A stretch of DNA of 15,201 bases, taken from Ga0077527 sp050250695. Its GTDB lineage: Bacteria > Pseudomonadota > Gammaproteobacteria > Burkholderiales > SG8-41. The stretch covers positions 1 through 15,201 of the forward strand of contig JBFWOE010000070.1 in assembly GCA_050250695.1 (NCBI GenBank), in the 5' to 3' direction. The position numbers were made by a program, and so were the translations under genes. A model generated the notes under the pieces. The model saw only the letters and a program-made list of their open reading frames with translations. It was not told where the DNA came from and searched no databases. Below are positions 8,950 through 15,201 of the stretch, one piece after another. The first letter of the stretch is position 1, and the number at the start of each line of letters is the position of its first letter.

Positions 8950-9948
8950 TTACCCGGGGTCACCATGGTACCCCGTCACCCGCGCCACTTCGTTGCGCGA
9001 ACCGAGGATCACACCCACGCGCTGATGCAGTTTCGTCGGCTGCACGTCGAGGATGCGCTGGCGGCCGTTGGTGGCGGCACCTCCGGCCTGCTCGACGATG
9101 AACGCCATCGGGTTGGCTTCGTACATCAGGCGCAGCCGGCCTTCCTTGTGTTTGGCGTCCTGGGGGTACATGAATATGCCGCCGCGCGACAGGATGCGGT
9201 AGACATCGGCAACCATCGACGCCACCCAGCGCATGTTGTAATCCTTGCCCAGCGGCCCGGTTTTCCCGGCCAGGCATTCGTCGATGTAACGTTTGACCGG
9301 GGCGTCCCAATTGCGCATGTTCGACATGTTGATGGCGAACTCCGCGGTATCGGCCGGGATTTCGATTTTCGGCTCGGTCAGCACCCAGCTGCCCATTTCG
9401 CGGTCCAGCGTAAAGCCGGCAACCCCGTTGCCGACGGTCAGCACCAGTATGGTGGACGGTCCGTAGACCGCGAATCCGGCGGCCACCTGCCGCGAGCCGG
9501 GCTGCAGAAAAGCCTTCTCGTCGGGTTCGCAGCCTTCGGCGCAGCGCAGCACCGAAAAAATGGTGCCTATCGATACGTTGACGTCGATATTCGATGAACC
9601 GTCGAGCGGGTCGATCAGCAGCAGGAATTCGCCGCGCGGGTAACGGTTCGGGATCTGGTGCGGATGCTCCATTTCCTCGGAAGCCAGCGCGGCAAGGTGG
9701 CCGCCCCACTCGTTGGCTTCCAGCAGTACCTCGTTGGAAATGACGTCGAGTTTTTTCTGCGCTTCACCCTGCACGTTGTCGGTGCCGGCTCCGCCGAGTA
9801 TGCCGGTCAGCGCGCCCTTGCTGACGGCATTGCCGATCGACTTGCAGGCGCGCGCGACAACTTCGATCAACAAGCGCAGCTCGGCCGACACCACGCCTTT
9901 TTCCCGTTGCTGCTCGACCAGATACTGCGTGAGTGTAATGCGCCGCAT
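8950..9948 (-). CDS. fbp: Fructose-1,6-bisphosphatase class I
   Basis: Hydrolyses fructose 1,6-bisphosphate to fructose 6-phosphate, the committed step of gluconeogenesis and also a Calvin-cycle step in autotrophs; cytoplasmic, Mg-dependent. From the ATG at 9948 the product is 332 residues, the length of E. coli Fbp. Metal-site motifs are intact: SEE at 90-92 and DPLDGSSNIDVNVSIGTIFS at 113-132. The sugar-phosphate region reads KDYNMRWVASMVADVYRIL, then GGIFMYPQDAK, and NPMAFIVEQAGG follows. The ATG was chosen because GGAG sits just upstream and MRRITLTQYL is the family start; a TTG 7 codons earlier is less likely. It probably forms an operon with msrA downstream. No cbb genes are in the window, so a Calvin-cycle role cannot be judged. 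The last codons hold a small inverted repeat (8955-8975). Confidence 0.97.
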   Translation of the reverse strand: MRRITLTQYLVEQQREKGVVSAELRLLIEVVARACKSIGNAVSKGALTGILGGAGTDNVQGEAQKKLDVISNEVLLEANEWGGHLAALASEEMEHPHQIPNRYPRGEFLLLIDPLDGSSNIDVNVSIGTIFSVLRCAEGCEPDEKAFLQPGSRQVAAGFAVYGPSTILVLTVGNGVAGFTLDREMGSWVLTEPKIEIPADTAEFAINMSNMRNWDAPVKRYIDECLAGKTGPLGKDYNMRWVASMVADVYRILSRGGIFMYPQDAKHKEGRLRLMYEANPMAFIVEQAGGAATNGRQRILDVQPTKLHQRVGVILGSRNEVARVTGYHGDPG

Positions 9949-9998
9949 GCTTTCTCCACTAATGAACAATGACCGCTGTGCCGGGTCTACGAGCGGTG

Positions 9999-10013
9999 AT
10001 TATCCGATATACT
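9999..10013. promoter_or_regulatory. Back-to-back -10 boxes in the fbp / msrA2 divergent gap
   Basis: TATACT at 10008-10013 (+) lies 25 bp before the msrA2 ATG. GATAAT on the minus strand (9999-10004) lies about 50 bp before the fbp ATG. Neither has a good -35. If both are real, the two promoters overlap and could not both be occupied at once. Confidence 0.3.
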
Positions 10014-10037
10014 GGTTTTAACCGGGAGACTTGAGTA

Positions 10038-10676
10038 ATGTCCATGATTTTCAAGACTATTTTCCTGCGCCTCGCGATGATGTGCGCCGTGCTGCTGCCG
10101 GTCTGCGCATACGCCCAGTCGGCGCCGGCGCAATTGCCCAAACCGATACCCGGCACCGCCGTCGCCACTTTCGGGGGAGGCTGCTTCTGGTGCGTCGAGG
10201 AGGCGTTCGACAAGGTGCCCGGCGTCATCTCGACCACCTCGGGATACATGGGAGGACACATCAAGAATCCGACCTATCCCATGGTCTCCACCGGCGGCAC
10301 CGGACACAACGAAGTCGTGCAGGTCGTTTACGATCCGGCGAAGGTCAAATACGCGCAATTGCTGGATGCGTTCTGGCGCAACATCGATCCCACCCAGTTC
10401 AACGGCCAGTTCTGCGACCACGGTTCGCAGTACCGCAGCGAAATCTTTTACCACGACGAGGAACAGCGCAAGGCAGCGGAAGATTCCAGGACCGCGCTGA
10501 TGAAGAACAAGCCGTTCAAGGGTGAAATCCGTACGCTGATTACGAAAGCCGCCGAGTTTTATCCAGCCGAGGAATATCATCAGGATTACTACAAGAAGAA
10601 TCCGATCCGCTACAAGTACTACAAGACGGGCTGCGGCCGAGAGGCGCGACTGAAAGAAGTTTGGGGCTCACGCTGA
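10038..10676 (+). CDS. msrA: Peptide-methionine (S)-S-oxide reductase, exported type
   Basis: Second MsrA, 212 residues. It begins with a signal peptide (residues 1-26: short basic start, hydrophobic LRLAMMCAVLLPVCA, then AYA-QS as a likely cleavage site), so it should act in the periplasm on oxidised envelope proteins. The catalytic motif GGGCFWC places C49 and C52, followed by TTSGYMGGHIKNPTYPMVSTGG, TGHNEVV and a central HGSQYRSEIFYHD. The C-terminal KTGCGREARLKEVWG carries the resolving-type C199. The start has GGAG nine bases upstream. It is divergent from fbp and is followed 13 bp later by an FAD oxidoreductase on the same strand. Reductant supply in the periplasm usually needs a DsbD-like or thioredoxin-like partner, and none is encoded nearby. 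Family and export are very sure. Confidence 0.95.
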   Translation: MSMIFKTIFLRLAMMCAVLLPVCAYAQSAPAQLPKPIPGTAVATFGGGCFWCVEEAFDKVPGVISTTSGYMGGHIKNPTYPMVSTGGTGHNEVVQVVYDPAKVKYAQLLDAFWRNIDPTQFNGQFCDHGSQYRSEIFYHDEEQRKAAEDSRTALMKNKPFKGEIRTLITKAAEFYPAEEYHQDYYKKNPIRYKYYKTGCGREARLKEVWGSR

Positions 10677-10689
10677 CTCGGCAGTTGCC

Positions 10690-11832
10690 ATGACCCGCCG
10701 CCTGTTGCTGATCGGCGGCGGACATAGCCATGTCGAAGTCATCCGCCGCTGGAGCCTCAACCCCGAACGCGGCGTCGACGTCGTGCTGATCAGTCCCGAC
10801 CGGCACACGCCCTACTCCGGCATGCTGCCGGGCTTCATCGCCGGACATTACCAGTTCGAAGACTGCCACATCGACCTTGATGCGCTGTGTCATCGAGCCG
10901 GTGTGATACGGATTGAAAACGCGCTGGCCGCCATCGATCTGACGCGGCACGCCGTGCGCTGCGAAGACGGCTCGGAACACCCGTACGACGTGGTTTCGAT
11001 CGATACCGGTTCGACGCCCACTCTGGCATCCATCCCGGGGGCCGGGCACATCGGCATCCCGGTCAAGCCCGTGGCACGGTTTCTCGGGCATTGGGCAACG
11101 CTGCGCGAAGCCGCCCGCGCGGCGAAACGGGACATTTCGGTGACCGTCGTCGGCGCCGGCGCCGCGGGAGTGGAAGTGGCGCTGGCCATGCAATACCGCA
11201 TCCATGCCGACGGCGGGCGTGCACGTTTCACGCTGGTCAGCGACGGCCCGGCGATCCTCGCGTCGCATCCGGCCGGCGTGCAGCGACGTTTTGCCGCGAT
11301 ATTGCGTGCTCGCGGCATCACCGTCCGTTTGCGTGCGCCGGTGCAAAGCGCCGAAGAAGGCGGCTTGCTGCTCCCCGGCGGCGAGCGCCTGCCGGCAGAC
11401 AGAATCATCTGGGTCACCGGCGCCGCTGCGCCGGCCTGGCCGCGCGACTGCGGACTGCAGACCGACGCCGCAGGATTCATTGCCGTCGACGCGAACCTGC
11501 AATCGCTGTCGCATCCCGGCTTATTCGCCGCCGGCGATGTCGCCACAATGACCGGCACGCCGCACCCGAAATCCGGTGTCTATGCAGTACGCCAGGGGCC
11601 GCCGCTCGCCGAAAATCTGCGCCGCGCAGCGCGCGGCGCACCGTTACTGCGTTATCACCCGCAACGCATCGCACTGGCGTGGATCAGCACCGGTGACCGT
11701 TGCGCAGTCGCCTCCTACGGGCCATTGTCTGTCTGGGGCAACTGGGTATGGCGCTGGAAGGACCGCATCGATACCGCTTTTATGCGGCGCTACCGCGTTG
11801 CGGCGCAGGATGCCGCACGGGAACAACAATAA
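10690..11832 (+). CDS. FAD-dependent pyridine nucleotide oxidoreductase, SelD-associated family
   Basis: Flavoprotein of 380 residues with two Rossmann folds. The FAD motif is LLLIGGGHSHV at residues 5-15, followed by SPDRHTPYSGMLPGFIAGHY, wording typical of the family found fused to the N-terminus of selenophosphate synthetase (SelD) or stand-alone (TIGR03169). The NAD(P) motif is TVVGAGAAGVEVA (152-164) and the second FAD contact is LFAAGDVA (278-285). There is no CxxC or CxxxxC redox pair, so it is closer to NDH-2/FCSD-type enzymes than to thioredoxin reductases. It has no signal peptide and is probably cytoplasmic or membrane-associated. Here it is stand-alone: the next gene is tyrS on the other strand, not selD. 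It follows msrA2 by 13 bp and is probably in the same operon. The substrate is unknown. Confidence 0.87.
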   Translation: MTRRLLLIGGGHSHVEVIRRWSLNPERGVDVVLISPDRHTPYSGMLPGFIAGHYQFEDCHIDLDALCHRAGVIRIENALAAIDLTRHAVRCEDGSEHPYDVVSIDTGSTPTLASIPGAGHIGIPVKPVARFLGHWATLREAARAAKRDISVTVVGAGAAGVEVALAMQYRIHADGGRARFTLVSDGPAILASHPAGVQRRFAAILRARGITVRLRAPVQSAEEGGLLLPGGERLPADRIIWVTGAAAPAWPRDCGLQTDAAGFIAVDANLQSLSHPGLFAAGDVATMTGTPHPKSGVYAVRQGPPLAENLRRAARGAPLLRYHPQRIALAWISTGDRCAVASYGPLSVWGNWVWRWKDRIDTAFMRRYRVAAQDAAREQQ

Positions 11833-11852
11833 GTTATTGATTTTATTGATAT
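11833..11852. repeat. AT-rich spacer with tandem TTATTGATW repeat between converging genes
   Basis: The 20 bp between the oxidoreductase and tyrS stop codons contain only three G/C bases. They carry a 9-bp unit twice in tandem (11834-11842 and 11843-11851). No hairpin terminator is present. The 11-mer TTTTATTGATA here also occurs, inverted, in the AT-rich patch of uvrA (2058-2068). Confidence 0.5.
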
Positions 11853-13052
<1,200 letters not shown>

Positions 13053-13082
13053 GCCCGGGTCCGATCATCGGCAATGTCCGGG

Positions 13083-13111
13083 TTTTCCGGCGGCCCGGAT
13101 TCTGCTAAGCT
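13083..13111 (+). promoter_or_regulatory. Possible promoter of the M23 peptidase-anmK operon
   Basis: TTTTCC (13083-13088) and TAAGCT (13106-13111) are 17 bp apart, and TGC directly before the second box gives an extended -10. The proposed TTG start lies about 40 bp downstream. Both hexamers are imperfect. Confidence 0.25.
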
Positions 13112-13152
13112 CGTGGCTGAAAAATGCTTGTAAATCATAAGGGAAGCGCAAC

Positions 13153-14460
13153 TTGACGGCGCCATTCGCGATTCTAGCGCAAAAGCTTTCAGGCTGGCTC
13201 CGCAACAGCACGCTGCGGCGGCTGGCACTGGCACTGGTACTGCCTTTCGTCGGCATGATGGCCGCATTCGGCATCGCGCCCGATACGGTCACCGACAAAA
13301 TCGAGCGCAGCCCGGTCGTCGAGAACGTCACGTTGCAGCTGCCGCCGGCCGCTGACCCGCAGCAGGAAACCTACTGGCGCGAAACCCGCGTCGAACGCGG
13401 AGACACCATCGCCTCCATCCTGCAGCGGCTGCAGGTCGACGAGGCCGGCGCCACGCTGCTGTTGCAGCACAGTCGCCAGGCCCGCGCGCTGTACCGGCTG
13501 ATTCCCGGCCGCACCGTGCGCGCCCACACCACCGGCGCCGGCCAGCTCCTGGCCCTGCGCTACCTGAACGGCACCGATCTGCTGAAAATCGACAATGAGC
13601 GCGACGAACTGAAGATCTGGGAAGGCCCCGCTGACGTCGAAACCCGGATCCTGATGGGCAGCGGTGAAATCAAATCATCGCTGTTCGCCGCGACTGATGC
13701 CGCCGACATGTCCGATGCCGTCGCCGTGCAGATTGCCGAGGTTTTTTCCACCGACATCGACTTTCACCGCGATCTGCGCAAAGGCGACCGTTTCGCCGCG
13801 ATTTACGAGGTGCATTACCACCAGGGCGAACCGGTGAAAACCGGCCGCCTGCTGTCGGCCGAATTCGTCAACCAGGGCAAGACCTTCCACGCGGTATGGT
13901 TCGAAAACGCCGAAGGCCAGGGCGGGTATTACACGCTCGACGGCAAGAACATCCGCAAGGCGTTCCTGCGCTCGCCGCTGGAATTTTCGCGGATCAGTTC
14001 CGGCTACACCAATGCCCGCTTCCACCCCGTGCTCAAAACCTGGCGCGCACACAAGGGCATCGATTACGCCGCACCGACCGGCACCCGCGTCAGATCCACC
14101 GGCAACGGCATCGTCGATTTCGCCGGCAGGCAGGGCGGGTACGGCAACCTTGTCGTCGTCCGCCACCAGTCCAAGTACACCACCTGGTACGGCCATTTGT
14201 CGCGAATCGCCGTGCGCAGGGGCCAGCGCGTATCGCAGGGCGAAGTGATCGGTTATGTCGGCAGCACCGGCCTGGCCACAGGCCCCCACCTGCATTACGA
14301 ATTCCGCATCAACAACATCCATCAGAATCCTCTGCGGGTTGCCATGCCGCCGGCACCGCCGCTGGCGCCCCAGTACCGCACCGCGTTTGACAACACCGCG
14401 CGCCCGATGGCGGAACGCCTGTCGCTGTTGCGCGAAATACGCACCACATCCGTTCAGTAA
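13153..14460 (+). CDS. MepM-like M23 peptidoglycan endopeptidase
   Basis: Membrane-anchored, periplasm-facing hydrolase that should cleave D-Ala-mDAP cross-links during wall growth, as E. coli MepM (YebA, 440 residues) does. The product has 435 residues. Residues ~22-42 form an N-terminal membrane anchor. An OapA/LysM-like region (RVERGDTIASILQRLQV, ~80-96) and a linker domain follow. The LytM domain (~295-395) has all zinc and catalytic residues: H300 and D304 (HKGID), H348 (YGHLS), H379 and H381 (PHLHYEF). The start is TTG, with AGGGAAG about 7 bases upstream; the first internal ATGs (13255, 13258) lie inside the anchor, so they would destroy it. anmK follows after 6 bp, pairing wall cleavage with recycling. 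The same tyrS / M23 / anmK order is common in beta- and gammaproteobacteria. Confidence 0.94.
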   Translation: MTAPFAILAQKLSGWLRNSTLRRLALALVLPFVGMMAAFGIAPDTVTDKIERSPVVENVTLQLPPAADPQQETYWRETRVERGDTIASILQRLQVDEAGATLLLQHSRQARALYRLIPGRTVRAHTTGAGQLLALRYLNGTDLLKIDNERDELKIWEGPADVETRILMGSGEIKSSLFAATDAADMSDAVAVQIAEVFSTDIDFHRDLRKGDRFAAIYEVHYHQGEPVKTGRLLSAEFVNQGKTFHAVWFENAEGQGGYYTLDGKNIRKAFLRSPLEFSRISSGYTNARFHPVLKTWRAHKGIDYAAPTGTRVRSTGNGIVDFAGRQGGYGNLVVVRHQSKYTTWYGHLSRIAVRRGQRVSQGEVIGYVGSTGLATGPHLHYEFRINNIHQNPLRVAMPPAPPLAPQYRTAFDNTARPMAERLSLLREIRTTSVQ

Positions 14461-14466
14461 CACCCG

Positions 14467-15201
14467 ATGACCGGCCTGTACCTCGGGTTGATGTCGGGCA
14501 CCAGCATGGACGGAATCGACGCCGTGCTGGCATCCGACGATGCCAATCCCCGGGTACTCGGCCACATCCATCACCCGTTTTCCCCGGCGCTGCGTGAAAC
14601 GCTGCTGGCGTTGAATGACTCCGGCGGCGACGAACTGCATCGTGCCGCGCAGGCCGCCAATGCCGTGGCCATGGAATATGCGGCGGCAATCAGTGCGCTG
14701 CTGGCGCAGACCGGGAAATCGGCGGCGGACATCACCGCGGCAGGCTGCCATGGCCAGACCGTGCGCCACCGCCCCGATGCCGGCTACACGCTGCAGCTGC
14801 TCAACGGCGCCTTGCTGGCGGAACTGACGGGCATCCGCATCGTCTGCGATTTCCGCAGCCGCGACATTGCCGCCGGCGGCGTAGGTGCGCCGCTGGTACC
14901 GGCATTCCACGGTGCCGTGTTCTCGCATCCGCAGCGCTCGCGCGCGATCGTCAACATCGGTGGCATGGCAAACATCACCTGCCTGCCCGCGGGCGGCGCC
15001 GTATCGGGTTTCGACTGCGGACCTGGCGGTTCGCTGATGGACGGCTGGATCATGGAGCATCAGAACCGCGCCTACGATGCAGGTGGCGCATGGGCCGCCG
15101 CTGGAAAACCGCTTCCGGAATTGCTGGAACGGCTGCTGGCCCATGAATTTTTCAGCCTCCCCCCCCCGAAAAGCACGGGGCGGGAAACCTTCAACCTGGA
15201 G
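14467..15201 (+). CDS. anmK: Anhydro-N-acetylmuramic acid kinase, 3' end outside the window
   Basis: Phosphorylates and opens 1,6-anhydro-MurNAc to MurNAc 6-phosphate in peptidoglycan recycling; cytoplasmic. The window holds 245 codons of the usual ~370, read without interruption to the right edge. Motifs in order: GLYLGLMSGTSMDGID (ATP/phosphate), GCHGQTVRHRP, then VCDFRSRDIAAGGVGAPLVP with the catalytic-type Asp, IVNIGGMANIT, FDCGPGGSLMDGW and PPPKSTGRETFNLE. Two places differ from the common form: GPGG where most members have GPGN, and LLNGALLAE where IGNPALLAE is usual. A run of nine C (15159-15167) encodes the conserved PPP and keeps frame. The ATG lies 6 bp after the M23 stop with no strong ribosome binding site, so translational coupling is likely. 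Confidence 0.95.
   Translation, partial: MTGLYLGLMSGTSMDGIDAVLASDDANPRVLGHIHHPFSPALRETLLALNDSGGDELHRAAQAANAVAMEYAAAISALLAQTGKSAADITAAGCHGQTVRHRPDAGYTLQLLNGALLAELTGIRIVCDFRSRDIAAGGVGAPLVPAFHGAVFSHPQRSRAIVNIGGMANITCLPAGGAVSGFDCGPGGSLMDGWIMEHQNRAYDAGGAWAAAGKPLPELLERLLAHEFFSLPPPKSTGRETFNLE

Noticed and set aside
13675..15144. Minus-strand open frame (489 codons) opposite the M23 peptidase and anmK
   Set aside because: The plus-strand genes have intact catalytic motifs through this stretch; the antisense product shows no recognisable domain.

Overview
The window is compact, GC-rich (roughly two-thirds G+C by eye) chromosomal DNA with almost no intergenic space. Protein similarity and gene order (tyrS facing away from an MepM-like peptidase followed by anmK, a very long fused UvrA, a stand-alone SWIB protein, a class I fructose-bisphosphatase) point to a proteobacterium, most likely a betaproteobacterium. 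No species can be named from the sequence. No mobile element, CRISPR array, tRNA or rRNA was recognised.

Layout, left to right. (1) 1-2950 (+): the 3' part of a tandem-fused uvrA. The window opens at the very end of one UvrA copy and then carries a complete second copy. (2) 2980-4961 (+): a META/HslJ-type lipoprotein, a pirin (ATGA overlap with it) and pdxH, which starts with TTG. (3) 4964-5527 (-): a YHS-domain lipoprotein, tail to tail with pdxH and 2 bp away. (4) 5638-6534 (+): a DMT/EamA transporter, followed by a strong two-way terminator. (5) 6590-6904 (-): a small SWIB-domain protein with a histone-H1-like lysine tail. (6) 6905-7302: the only sizeable non-coding stretch; it holds the SWIB promoter with repeat elements and what looks like a decayed small lipoprotein gene. 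(7) 7303-8316 (+): a DUF72 protein whose N-terminus carries a perfect beta-clamp-type pentapeptide. (8) 8326-9948 (-): fbp followed by a cytoplasmic msrA. (9) 10038-11832 (+), divergent from fbp: a second, exported msrA plus an FAD oxidoreductase of the SelD-associated family. (10) 11853-13052 (-): tyrS. (11) 13153-end (+): an MepM-like M23 endopeptidase and anmK, which runs off the window.

Themes. DNA maintenance: UvrA, the SWIB protein and possibly the clamp-motif DUF72 protein. Oxidative damage: two distinct methionine sulfoxide reductases on either side of fbp, one cytoplasmic and one exported, the latter paired with a flavoprotein. Cell wall: cross-link cleavage (M23) paired with recycling of anhydro-MurNAc (AnmK). 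Cofactor: PLP synthesis (PdxH). Three genes appear to use TTG starts.

Most of the window is ordinary housekeeping. I see no convincing new multi-gene system. The points most worth a second look are the QLSLF motif in the DUF72 protein, the SWIB gene with its repeat-rich promoter, the msrA2-flavoprotein pair, and the fused UvrA with a trimmed insertion domain and an AT-rich patch.
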